A stretch of DNA of 21,081 bases from contig DATCDK010000179.1 of assembly GCA_036510735.1 (NCBI GenBank), positions 1 to 21,081 of the forward strand, read 5' to 3'. The stretch comes from PALSA-607 sp036510735. GTDB lineage: Bacteria > Actinomycetota > Actinomycetes > Acidothermales > Acidothermaceae. Of the stretch, positions 7,091-14,218 are shown piece by piece (within the stretch, counting starts at the first letter, position 1; each line of letters starts with the position of its first letter). Below the pieces are notes generated by a model that saw only the letters and a list, made by a program, of their open reading frames with translations, had not been told where the DNA came from and did not search any database. Position numbers and translations under genes: made by a program.

Positions 7091-8458
7091 TTACTCGACG
7101 GATTCGCGCTGTGCGCGCAAGTCGATGAAGCGTCGACCGTCCGCGCTGAGATCGAGCACCTGCTGGCGAGCGCCTTCAGCCACCCGCACGCAGTTGCGCC
7201 CGGCGTGCTTCGCGGCATAGAGCGCAGTATCGGCAGCATCGAGCAACTCATGGACGGAGTGACCGCTGTCGCGGAACGCGGCGACTCCAACGGAGACGGT
7301 GACGCTCACCTGTTCGCGCCGATTGGCCGATGCGACGGCGACTTCCGCGACTTGAGCCCTGACGCGTTCGGCAGTGTGGCGTGCCTGTTCGAGGTCGGAA
7401 CCGGCGAGCAGGATGACGAACTCCTCGCCGCCGAACCGGCCGACAAAGTCGCGCGGACGCAGGCCTTCAGTCAGCCCGGTCGCCACACCTCGAAGCACGT
7501 CGTCACCGGTGAGGTGGCCGTACCTGTCGTTGACTGCCTTGAAGTTGTCGATGTCGACCAGCAGCACTGCAAGCGGTTCGCCGCCCCCGCGCGCACGCTG
7601 GATCTCACGTTCGGCGACTTCTCGCCAATAGCTCGAGTTCGCGAGTCCGGTCTTCGGATCCGTCCTTGCTGCGTCGCGGAATTCAGCAAGCAGCAGCGTG
7701 CGCTGCAACACCAGCACAGGCGCCAGCGCAAACAACACCGCGTACGGCGACGCAGCGCAAGCGAGCGCGACGAGTATCCCGGTGCACGACTCCGCAGCAA
7801 TCCCGACCCAGGCCTCAGGGTCGACGAAGCTGTCGCGGAGCCGAGCCGACGTCGAAGTCAATGTCATGACTTCGGCAACAAGGCCCATGTTGATCGCGTG
7901 TCGCACCACCACGCAGGTCACTGTCGCCGCGAGAACGCCAGGTGTACCGACCAGTGCGTGCACGTCCCAGCTCGACTGGGCGACGTGCCACTGTCCTCCG
8001 ACAAGTGCTCCGTGCAACGTCGATGCCACGAAGTTCGCCACGCCGGCAGCTGACACGCTGAAGGCGAGCTTCACCAGTGGACGTCTGCCGACCCGAATTT
8101 GCAGGAACGCAAACACCGGGAGCACGACGAGCGCCCCGTACAGGGGCGGCAGCAACAACACGACGGGGATCGTCCACACGGCCAGCATGTCGTTCGTCGT
8201 CCGGCCAGGTTTCGGGCCGCGCCAGACCAGCCGCAACGATCCTTCGATGGAAAGGACGGCGCAGGCCACCAGCACTGCGAACGTCAAGACGTCGGACATC
8301 TTTGGACGCGTCGTCGCCACACCGACCGCGAGCGACCCGAGATAAAGCGCGTTCACGGCAATCACGAAAGGACGTGCTCGGCGCGGCAGCGCCCAGAGCG
8401 GACGAAGCCACCCGCCTGAGGGCACGGCACCGTTCCGGCTGACTGCGATGACGGTCAC
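7091..8458 (-). CDS. Membrane-anchored diguanylate cyclase (GGDEF)
   Basis: 455 residues. The N-terminal half (about 30-255) holds six to eight hydrophobic segments forming an uncharacterised membrane sensor. Residues 265-435 are a GGDEF domain: DPKTGLANSSYW start (the common form is DPLTGLxNR), VDIDNFKAVNDRYGHLTGDD, then RFGGEEF (GGEEF 343-347). The signature is active-type, so it should make cyclic di-GMP from two GTP. RPRD (334-337), five residues before GGEEF, is an intact inhibitory I-site, predicting product feedback. No EAL domain is present. The GTG start at 8458 has only a G-rich stretch upstream and no good -10 box close by, unlike its neighbours, so it probably has a leader. A slightly later start (GTG of the 12th codon) is possible. 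Confidence 0.92.
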   Translation of the reverse strand: MTVIAVSRNGAVPSGGWLRPLWALPRRARPFVIAVNALYLGSLAVGVATTRPKMSDVLTFAVLVACAVLSIEGSLRLVWRGPKPGRTTNDMLAVWTIPVVLLLPPLYGALVVLPVFAFLQIRVGRRPLVKLAFSVSAAGVANFVASTLHGALVGGQWHVAQSSWDVHALVGTPGVLAATVTCVVVRHAINMGLVAEVMTLTSTSARLRDSFVDPEAWVGIAAESCTGILVALACAASPYAVLFALAPVLVLQRTLLLAEFRDAARTDPKTGLANSSYWREVAEREIQRARGGGEPLAVLLVDIDNFKAVNDRYGHLTGDDVLRGVATGLTEGLRPRDFVGRFGGEEFVILLAGSDLEQARHTAERVRAQVAEVAVASANRREQVSVTVSVGVAAFRDSGHSVHELLDAADTALYAAKHAGRNCVRVAEGARQQVLDLSADGRRFIDLRAQRESVE

Positions 8459-8784
8459 CCCCCGGTGTGCAGAGCGAGCGGAAGGTCCGTCGGATGATCA
8501 CCCGCTGTAGTCACGAACTCTACGCGCAGTGTGATCAATGCGCACCAGTAGTGCGATTTGACCGGTTCGGGTGTTTTGATATACGCGTTCAAGTTTCCAG
8601 CAAAGGGTGCCGAGGAGTCAGCCATCGCCGATGCCTCGCGGGACCCCTCGTCTCGACAGGACTTGGAGGAACGCAATGCGCGACCAGCACTGGTGGTAGA
8701 CCACCCGCCCGGCCAATAACGACCGCCGGGCCACTGAGACCGCGAGCCGCCGGATCGAACCCCCCACCGACCCGGCGGCTTGCC
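8459..8784. other. 326-bp intergenic region with several hairpins
   Basis: I see no credible gene here; a 73-codon minus-strand frame across 8455-8676 has no family features. The part next to the methyltransferase stop is rich in inverted repeats: 8692-8705 (GGTGG/CCACC, 4-nt loop), 8707-8731 (GCCCGGC/GCCGGGC) and 8745-8780 (9-bp arms). The part next to the cyclase start is less GC-rich (for example around 8570-8600) and probably holds the cyclase promoter and leader. I looked for a cyclic di-GMP riboswitch pattern and did not find one. Confidence 0.5.
8745..8780 (-). terminator. Perfect 9-bp inverted repeat after the TrmH-like gene
   Basis: AGCCGCCGG (8745-8753) and CCGGCGGCT (8772-8780) are perfect complements around an 18-nt loop. 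The repeat begins 4 bp beyond the methyltransferase stop. There is no U tract, as is common for GC-rich actinobacterial terminators. It is best read as the end of that transcript. Confidence 0.5.
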
Positions 8785-9645
8785 TCATGTCTGGCGCGAT
8801 ATGTGGCGCGATGTCCTGTGAGTTATCGCGTAGCAGGCCACGGCAGTAGCGGCGGCGACGTTCAACGAGTCGACCCCATTGCCCATCGGGATGCGCACCT
8901 GGCTGGTCGCAGCCTCCAGGGCGTTCTTCGACAGGCCGGGACCCTCCGCGCCGAGGAGCAACGCCAGCAACTCGTCGTCCCGCACCTCGATCTCGTCGAT
9001 CGATTCGGCTCGCGAATCAGGCGTGAGCGCAAGCACCCGGAAGCCCGCCTCGCGAAGCTCGGTCAGGCCGCTGGGCCACGACTCGATACGGGCGTAGGGA
9101 ATCGAGAAGACCTCGCCCATCGAGACACGCACCGAGCGCCGATAGAGCGGATCGGCGCAGGTCGAGCTCAGCAACACGGCGTCCATGCCGAGACCCGCTG
9201 CACTTCGAAAGATCGCGCCGAGGTTGGTGTGGCTGTTCACTTCTTCCAACACCACGAGCCGCGAACTGCGCGGTAGTAGGTCGGCAACGCTCTTCAGCGG
9301 CAACCGTCCCATCGCTGCGAGGGCTCCGCGATGAACGTGGAAGCCGGTGACCGACTCCAGCAGTTCCTCGGATCCGACGTACAGCGGCACATCGACGTCC
9401 GCGACGAGATCCGCAACCGACGCGAGCCACCGCTGGGTCATCAGCGCCGACCGCACCGGATATCCGGCCCGCAAGGCGCGCCGGATCACCAGCTCCCCTT
9501 CGGCGATGAAGATGCCGTCCGCGGGCTCGGAGCGACGGCGCAGCTCGACGTCGGTCAGCGCGCGGTAATCGGCGAGCTCAGGGTTGGTTACGCCGTCGAT
9601 GAACACGCCGTCCAGGAACACTGTGCGGGCCACGGCAAGCATCAT
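8785..9645 (-). CDS. TrmH/SpoU-family RNA 2'-O-methyltransferase
   Basis: A SPOUT-class methyltransferase that uses S-adenosylmethionine to methylate a ribose 2'-OH in tRNA or rRNA. From ATG 9645 it has 286 residues. The N-terminal part (GIFIAEGELVIRRALRAG) is the substrate-binding extension typical of rRNA-type members. The trefoil-knot motifs are complete: motif 1 EEVNSHTNLGAIFRSAAGLG, motif 2 LLLGAEGPGLS, motif 3 VRIPMGNGVDSLNVAAATAV. The Asn/Arg of motif 1 and the Ser-Leu-Asn of motif 3 are the expected catalytic and cofactor residues. The exact RNA target cannot be told. The frame is open upstream to 9741, but that stretch overlaps the promoter side of the divergent small gene and has no family similarity. 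GTG codons slightly downstream are also possible starts. Confidence 0.92.
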   Translation of the reverse strand: MMLAVARTVFLDGVFIDGVTNPELADYRALTDVELRRRSEPADGIFIAEGELVIRRALRAGYPVRSALMTQRWLASVADLVADVDVPLYVGSEELLESVTGFHVHRGALAAMGRLPLKSVADLLPRSSRLVVLEEVNSHTNLGAIFRSAAGLGMDAVLLSSTCADPLYRRSVRVSMGEVFSIPYARIESWPSGLTELREAGFRVLALTPDSRAESIDEIEVRDDELLALLLGAEGPGLSKNALEAATSQVRIPMGNGVDSLNVAAATAVACYAITHRTSRHISRQT

Positions 9646-9726
9646 CCCGGACGCCGAAAGCTGGCGTACCGTGGAGTCGTTGATCACACACGTTGATCCG
9701 CAGTGAGTTAAGGGGAGCTGGGTTCC

Positions 9727-9939
9727 ATGGACGACCTGCAAGTCATCGGCAGCCGCAGTCGGGGGTCGGTGATGCGCATCGTGCGGGCAAGCGCTGCGTT
9801 GTTCGGCACCGGGTTCGTCGCCGGACTAGTGGTGGCACTGATCTTTCACGCGCTGATCCACGCGCTGATCATCATCGCGGCCGTGCTGATCGTGCTCGGA
9901 TTCGCGATCAAGGTCATGGTCACGCGCCGCCGCCCCTGA
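9727..9939 (+). CDS. Small two-helix membrane protein, unknown function
   Basis: 70 residues. A polar N-terminus (about 20 residues, RSRGSVMRIVR) precedes two hydrophobic segments (about 21-43 and 44-64) and a short basic tail KVMVTRRRP. The positive C-terminal tail suggests it faces the cytoplasm. It has a good Shine-Dalgarno AGGGGAG (9710-9716) about 10 nt before ATG 9727, so unlike several neighbours it is probably translated from a leader. It is divergent from the methyltransferase gene and convergent with the permease, 15 bp apart. No family recognised. Confidence 0.7.
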   Translation: MDDLQVIGSRSRGSVMRIVRASAALFGTGFVAGLVVALIFHALIHALIIIAAVLIVLGFAIKVMVTRRRP

Positions 9940-9954
9940 GCATGCGGGCAGCCC

Positions 9955-10728
9955 TCAGGGCGACACGAACAGCTTGATCGCGACCCCTGTCCCGACCACA
10001 ACGATCAGCAGCCGCAGCAGGTTGGGTGCCAGTCGGCGGCCGACTGTAGCTCCGATCTGCCCTCCGATCGCCGACCCGACGGCAAGCAGGGCGGCAGGCA
10101 GGTAGGCCACCGGCGCAAAGAAGATGAACAGCAGGGCCGCCGACGCGTTGACCATGGCGATCACCACGTTCTTCAGGGCGTTCAGCCGCTGCACATGGTC
10201 GTCAAGGAAGATGCCGAGCAGCGCCATCAGGATCACGCCTTGCGCCGCTCCGAAATAGCCGCCATAGATCCCGGTCAGGAACGCACCGACGTCGAGCCCA
10301 CGGTGTGGCCGCGAGCGCGGTGGGCGCAGCGCGGCCTGACGAATCACCCGCGCGGACAGTCGTGGCTGGACGATCACCAGCGCGCAGGCAACCAGCACCA
10401 GATAGGGCACGACGCGCTCGAACGAGGTGCTCGGCAGGGCGAGCAGCAGCCCGGCGCCGAGCAGGCCGCCGACGATCGAGATCGCTCCGAGACGGCGAAT
10501 CCGGGTCCGTTGGCCGACCAGTTCGCGTCGATAGCCGACCGCGCCGCTGACCCCTCCCGGGACCAGCCCGAGCGTGTTCGAGACGTTCGCGACCAGTGGT
10601 GAGTACCCGAACGCGACCAACGTCGGAAATGTGAGCAACGAACCCGAGCCGACGACCGTGTTGACGGTGCCGGCGACGACGCCGGCGCCGAAGACGCCGG
10701 CGATCTCCCACGGGTTCAGCACCGGCAC
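9955..10728 (-). CDS. TauE/SafE-family permease (sulfite exporter type)
   Basis: 257 residues from GTG 10728, with about eight membrane segments in two halves. The first half carries AGVVAGTVNTVVGSGSLLTFPTLVAFGYSPLVANVSNT and the second AFLTGIYGGYFGAAQGVILMALLG, the paired motifs of the TauE/SafE (formerly DUF81) family. Members move sulfite, sulfoacetate or other organic anions across the plasma membrane. Nothing nearby indicates the substrate. The frame continues to a TTG at 10791 (278 residues), but the extra residues are not membrane-like. GTG 10728 has TACCAT 7 nt upstream, which suggests a leaderless start. It is divergent from the transglycosylase gene. Confidence 0.88.
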   Translation of the reverse strand: MPVLNPWEIAGVFGAGVVAGTVNTVVGSGSLLTFPTLVAFGYSPLVANVSNTLGLVPGGVSGAVGYRRELVGQRTRIRRLGAISIVGGLLGAGLLLALPSTSFERVVPYLVLVACALVIVQPRLSARVIRQAALRPPRSRPHRGLDVGAFLTGIYGGYFGAAQGVILMALLGIFLDDHVQRLNALKNVVIAMVNASAALLFIFFAPVAYLPAALLAVGSAIGGQIGATVGRRLAPNLLRLLIVVVGTGVAIKLFVSP

Positions 10729-10735
10729 GCCTGCG

Positions 10736-10741
10736 ATGGTA
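10736..10741 (-). promoter_or_regulatory. Candidate -10 box of a leaderless permease transcript
   Basis: TACCAT on the minus strand ends 7 nt before GTG 10728. No -35 box is evident. This supports 10728 as the start over the TTG at 10791, but the start itself is uncertain, so this is the weakest of the seven leaderless candidates. Confidence 0.3.
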
Positions 10742-10822
10742 GCGGCCCGGTTGGCAGGGAGACCTCCGTCACGAAAGCCCCAAAAGGTCAAGAGACGGTC
10801 GCTAGCGGTCGACTAAACCTTG

Positions 10823-11908
10823 GTGAACTCCCCCCGGCTACGCCACCGACCTTGGCGCGGGCGACTTCAGCTGCTGGTGGTTGCGGGGAGCTCGATGGCG
10901 ATCATCCTCGGGGCGAGTGCGTCGGCGCAGGCCGACAGCCTGGACCAAGCCAACGCCCAGGCCCAGCAGCTGGCCGCCCAGATCAGCAAGCTGCAGCCTC
11001 AGGTCGTGGCCGCGCTGGCCGCCTACGACACATCGCTGACTGCTCTGGGACAGGCCGTGTCGATGAACGTTGCCGCGGGCCGGGTCTATTCGTCGCTGCT
11101 CGAGGAGGCCGACACCCTGGTCGCACAACGGGACTCGCACATCGTCGCGCTCTACAAGGCCGGCGGGTCGCTTGCCCTCTATGCCAGCGCCTTGCGGTCC
11201 GGCGATCCGGCCAGCTTGCGTCAGGTGCCCTACCTCAACGGCATCGTCACCTCCGACACCGACAGCGCCGCCAGTGCGCTGGCCGTCGCCGCGTCGGCGA
11301 AGGCGACGCTCGACGCTACCCAGAACCAGATCGACAACGGCCTTTCGAATACGGACGCCGTGAACACGCGACTTGCCGACCTCCAGAGTCTGCTCGGCCA
11401 GCAACAGGCCCTCCTCAACGAGGCGTCGTCGCGGGCCAAGAACCTGCAGGCGCTGAAGGACGCGGCTGCGGCGCTGGCCGCTTCGCAAGCAGCTGCGGCC
11501 GCAGCTGCCGCACAGGCCGCGGCGAGCGCACAGGCCGATGCCGCGCCGGCGAATTACCGGGCGTTGTTCCAGGGAGCGGCGGCGACCTGCCCCGGCCTTT
11601 CGTGGACCGTACTGGCCGCTATCGGCCAGGTCGAGACCCATGACGGAACCGGCGGCATGGTGTCATCGGCAGGCGCGCTCGGGCCGATGCAGTTCCTGCC
11701 GGCGACGTTCGCCGAATATGCCCGCGACGGCGACCACGACGGCAAGGCCGACATCATGGATCCCGCCGACGCCGTCTACACGGCAGCCGCCTACCTCTGC
11801 GCGAATGGCGCCGGGCAAGCGGCGTCCCTCTCGACCGCGATCTGGAACTACAACCACGCGGAGTGGTACGTCCAGCTCGTCGAATCGCTAGCCGCAAAAA
11901 TCAGCTAG
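10823..11908 (+). CDS. Secreted coiled-coil lytic transglycosylase (SLT-like domain)
   Basis: 361 residues. An Arg-rich N-terminus and hydrophobic stretch (LQLLVVAGSSMAIILGASASAQA) form a Sec signal peptide cleaved near residue 37. Residues 40-215 are helical coiled coil of the type seen in actinobacterial cell-wall hydrolases. An Ala-rich linker follows (about 213-242). The C-terminal 115 residues are a transglycosylase domain: VLAAIGQVETHD with the likely catalytic Glu (about 271), SAGALGPMQFLPATFAEYA, then DGDHDGKADIMDPADAV and YLCANG. It would cleave peptidoglycan glycan strands outside the membrane. The GTG at 10823 is preceded in frame by a TTG (10820). No Shine-Dalgarno is visible and the start is uncertain. 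ATG 10895 has a GGGGAG site but would cut the signal peptide short. It overlaps the SPFH gene tail to tail by 8 bp. Confidence 0.88.
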   Translation: MNSPRLRHRPWRGRLQLLVVAGSSMAIILGASASAQADSLDQANAQAQQLAAQISKLQPQVVAALAAYDTSLTALGQAVSMNVAAGRVYSSLLEEADTLVAQRDSHIVALYKAGGSLALYASALRSGDPASLRQVPYLNGIVTSDTDSAASALAVAASAKATLDATQNQIDNGLSNTDAVNTRLADLQSLLGQQQALLNEASSRAKNLQALKDAAAALAASQAAAAAAAAQAAASAQADAAPANYRALFQGAAATCPGLSWTVLAAIGQVETHDGTGGMVSSAGALGPMQFLPATFAEYARDGDHDGKADIMDPADAVYTAAAYLCANGAGQAASLSTAIWNYNHAEWYVQLVESLAAKIS

Positions 11909-12899
11909 TAGGTGCCGGCGGCTCAATCGCAGCGGGCTTGGGTGGCACGGGCTTCGTCGCGCCCGTGTCAGGGGCAGCGCCGTTCGACCCGCCACCGGTC
12001 AGGCCCCCCACGATGCTGCCGAGGCCCTCGAGCGCCTTCCCCATCTCACTGGGGACGATCCACAGTTTGTTCGCCGTGCCCTGAGCGATCTGCGGGAGCA
12101 TCTGCAGGTACTGATAGGCCAGCAACTCGGCGTCCGGCTTGCCCTCGTGAATCGCTTGGAAGACCGTGCCGATGGCCTTGGCTTGACCCTCTGCCCGCAG
12201 TGCTTGCGCCTTGGCGTCAGCAGTCGCCTGGGTCACGGCCGCCTGCGCCTGACCCTCGGCCTTGAGGATGGCTGACTGCTTTTCTCCTTCAGCGGTGAGA
12301 ATCTGCGACTGCTTGAACCCCTCGGCGGTCAGGATCGCGGCCCGCTTGTCACGGTCGGCGCGCATCTGCTTTTCCATCGAGTCCTTGATGGACGCCGGTG
12401 GATCGATCGACTTGAGCTCGACGCGGTTGACCTTGATGCCCCACTTACCGGTTGCCTCGTCGAGCACGACGCGCAGCTGCGAGTTGATTTCCTCACGTGA
12501 GGTCAGCGTCTTTTCGAGGTCCATGCCGCCGGCGACGTTACGAAGTGTCGTCACGGTGAGCTGCTCGATGGCCTGGATGTAGTTCGCAATCTCATACGTG
12601 GCAGCACGTGCATCGGTGACCTGGAAGTACAGAACCGTGTCAATGCCGACCACCAAGTTGTCTTCGGTGATGACCGGCTGTGGGGGGAACGAGATGACCT
12701 GTTCGCGCAAGTCGAGCATCGGGCGCAAGCGATCGACGAAGGGGTACACCAAGTTGAGGCCTGGTGTGAGTGTCTTGTGGTAGCGGCCGAAACGCTCGAC
12801 GATGCCGGCGCGCGCCTGCGGAACGATTCGCACCGTGCGCCCGATCACGAGCAGCACGAAGATCGCGACGATGATGAGCGCAATGGCCTCGGGGCCCAT
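11901..12899 (-). CDS. SPFH/band-7 (stomatin/slipin-like) membrane protein
   Basis: 332 residues. One N-terminal membrane anchor (about 4-24, AIALIIVAIFVLLVIG) is followed by a band-7 domain (IVPQARAGIVERFGRYHKTL, PGLNLVYPFVDRL, GIDTVLYFQVTD). A long helical coiled coil comes next, with repeats of LTAEGxKQSxIL and AEGQAQA (about 205-250). It ends with a Gly/Pro-rich tail. These proteins form large ring-shaped assemblies on the membrane and organise microdomains. The upstream NfeD gene is the standard partner of prokaryotic slipins; start and stop are 3 bp apart, with GGAACGGAG upstream of the ATG. In M. tuberculosis the same NfeD/SPFH pair (Rv1487/Rv1488) lies close to inhA, which recalls the fabI gene about 8 kb away here. 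Confidence 0.93.
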   Translation of the reverse strand: MGPEAIALIIVAIFVLLVIGRTVRIVPQARAGIVERFGRYHKTLTPGLNLVYPFVDRLRPMLDLREQVISFPPQPVITEDNLVVGIDTVLYFQVTDARAATYEIANYIQAIEQLTVTTLRNVAGGMDLEKTLTSREEINSQLRVVLDEATGKWGIKVNRVELKSIDPPASIKDSMEKQMRADRDKRAAILTAEGFKQSQILTAEGEKQSAILKAEGQAQAAVTQATADAKAQALRAEGQAKAIGTVFQAIHEGKPDAELLAYQYLQMLPQIAQGTANKLWIVPSEMGKALEGLGSIVGGLTGGGSNGAAPDTGATKPVPPKPAAIEPPAPTS

Positions 12900-12902
12900 G
12901 AA

Positions 12903-13334
12903 CTACTCCGTTCCATAGACCAGGGCGGTAGCGCCCTGGATCTTCACGACGTCGACCGACGTCCCAGGTTCGAGAACCTGGTCTTCCATGTAGGCGCGGG
13001 CGGACCAGATCTCGCCACCGATCTTGACCTGACCGTGGTGGGCATCTACCTGCTCGAGAACCAGCGCGCTCTTGCCCACGAGCGCGTCGATGCCGCTCTT
13101 CAGTTCGATCGGCGTCCGCAGGTGCGACTTCGCGATCGGCCTGGCCACGCCGACGAGCCCGATAGATCCGGCGATAAAGGCGCCGAGTTGCAGCGGAACG
13201 GGACCGCCGACCACCGCAACGACGAGCGCGACCACCGCGGCAAGCGAGACGAAGCCGAGGACCAGCGTCAGGGTCAGGGCCTCTGCGGCGGCACAGGCGG
13301 CCGCCACGATCGTCCAAACCAGCCAAGCGGACAT
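12903..13334 (-). CDS. Short NfeD-family membrane protein
   Basis: 143 residues. Three or so hydrophobic segments (about 3-20, 23-44, 48-66) are followed by a soluble C-terminal OB-fold domain (GKSALVLEQVDAHHGQVKIGGEIWSARAY, then LEPGTSVDVVKIQGATALVY). This is the short NfeD type (NfeD1b), without the ClpP-like protease half. Such proteins partner SPFH proteins in the membrane; the SPFH gene follows 3 bp downstream. The ATG at 13334 has no Shine-Dalgarno but TATGAT lies exactly 6 nt upstream, which points to a leaderless transcript for the two-gene operon. Confidence 0.9.
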   Translation of the reverse strand: MSAWLVWTIVAAACAAAEALTLTLVLGFVSLAAVVALVVAVVGGPVPLQLGAFIAGSIGLVGVARPIAKSHLRTPIELKSGIDALVGKSALVLEQVDAHHGQVKIGGEIWSARAYMEDQVLEPGTSVDVVKIQGATALVYGTE

Positions 13335-13340
13335 AACTCG

Positions 13341-13346
13341 ATCATA
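13341..13346 (-). promoter_or_regulatory. Candidate -10 box of leaderless NfeD-SPFH operon
   Basis: TATGAT on the minus strand, one base from the consensus TATAAT, ends 6 nt before ATG 13334. It sits in the 22-bp gap after the ABC ATPase stop. No -35 box is clear, as the region 17 bp further up is GC-only. Confidence 0.5.
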
Positions 13347-13356
13347 GGCCGGTATT

Positions 13357-14148
13357 TCACACCGCGCGGGCGGCGAAGCGGCCGTCGCGATAGTCCAGAC
13401 GCAACCGGATGCCGAAGGTGTCCGACAACGAGTGCTCGGTCATCGACTCGTGCAACGGTCCGGCCGCGACCACCTGACCGCCGCGCAACAGCAAGGCGTG
13501 CGTGAAGCCGACCGGGATCTCCTCGACATGGTGTGTCACGAGCACGGTCGTCGGCGCGCCAGGATCCGCAGCGATGGCGGCGAGCCGAGCGACGAGGTCC
13601 TCGCGCCCGCCGAGGTCGAGCCCCGCGGCCGGCTCGTCGAGCAGCAGCATCTCCGGGTCGGTCATCAATGCCCGCGCGATCTGTGCGCGCTTGCGTTCAC
13701 CCTCGGACAACGTGCCGTAGGTGCGATCGGCAAGGTGTGCGCACCCGACCTGCTTTAGAACGTGCTCGGCGCGCACCTCGTCGTGGATGTCGTAGCGCTC
13801 GCGCCACCGCCCGACCATGCCGTACGAGGCGGTCAGGACGACGTCTCTGACCTTCTCGCGAGTCGGGATGCGCTCCCCCAAGGCCGCACTCGACAGTCCG
13901 ATTCGCGGCCGAAGCTCGAACACGTCGACTCGACCCAGTCGCTCGCCGAGGATGTCGACCGTCCCGCGCGTTGGGAAGAGCCTCGTGGAGGCGATCCGTA
14001 GCAACGTCGTCTTGCCTGCACCGTTCGGACCGAGCACGACCCATCGCTGATCCTGATCGACCGCCCAGTCGACGTAGTCGAGCAGCGTGGCACCGTCGCG
14101 AACCACACCGAGGCCCTGCATCGCAATGACGTCGCCGGATGCCTGCAC
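13357..14148 (-). CDS. ABC-type ATPase subunit
   Basis: 263 residues, a complete ATP-binding cassette: Walker A GPNGAGKTT (40-48), Q-loop region near RPRIGLSS, signature LSEGERKR (147-154), Walker B LLLDEPAAGLD (168-178) and H-loop VLVTHH. It has no fused membrane domain and no permease gene is adjacent, so its partner lies elsewhere or it is soluble. In M. tuberculosis a comparable ATPase (Rv3041c) lies next to serB2 (Rv3042c), and serB is also close here, so the link is an old actinobacterial one. The GTG at 14148 has no Shine-Dalgarno; TAAGTT lies 6 nt upstream. Met10 is a possible alternative start. Confidence 0.92.
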   Translation of the reverse strand: MQASGDVIAMQGLGVVRDGATLLDYVDWAVDQDQRWVVLGPNGAGKTTLLRIASTRLFPTRGTVDILGERLGRVDVFELRPRIGLSSAALGERIPTREKVRDVVLTASYGMVGRWRERYDIHDEVRAEHVLKQVGCAHLADRTYGTLSEGERKRAQIARALMTDPEMLLLDEPAAGLDLGGREDLVARLAAIAADPGAPTTVLVTHHVEEIPVGFTHALLLRGGQVVAAGPLHESMTEHSLSDTFGIRLRLDYRDGRFAARAV

Positions 14149-14154
14149 GCACGA

Positions 14155-14160
14155 AACTTA
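14155..14160 (-). promoter_or_regulatory. Candidate -10 box of leaderless ABC ATPase transcript
   Basis: TAAGTT on the minus strand ends 6 nt before GTG 14148. Its -35 zone (around 14178-14183) abuts that of the opposite promoter serving the gene at 14219, so the two promoters lie back to back in a 70-bp gap. Confidence 0.45.
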
Positions 14161-14184
14161 CCGGCAGGCAAAGTCACCGGGACG

Positions 14185-14212
14185 TCGACCCGCGGTCGCC
14201 GTTGCTTAGGGT
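14185..14212 (+). promoter_or_regulatory. Candidate promoter of leaderless gene upstream of serB
   Basis: TAGGGT (14207-14212) ends 6 nt before GTG 14219. TCGACC (14185-14190) lies 16 bp upstream and resembles the actinobacterial -35 TTGAC. With no Shine-Dalgarno ahead of the GTG, the mRNA is predicted to begin at the start codon. Confidence 0.55.
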
Positions 14213-14218
14213 GGTGTC

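Noticed and set aside
7205..8053. Plus-strand 282-codon open frame over the diguanylate cyclase
   Set aside because: Antisense to the GGEEF domain; no independent features.
8459..8600. Cyclic di-GMP riboswitch before the cyclase gene
   Set aside because: I looked for the GEMM-type conserved blocks on the minus strand and did not find them.
8455..8676. Minus-strand 73-codon open frame before the cyclase gene
   Set aside because: No domain, weak start context, and it overlaps the cyclase start by a few bases; more likely leader sequence.
8744..8781. Possible tRNA: GGTTCGATCC on the minus strand resembles a T-loop
   Set aside because: The flanking five-base stems do not pair, and no anticodon arm or acceptor stem could be built around it; it is the loop and arm of the terminator-like hairpin.
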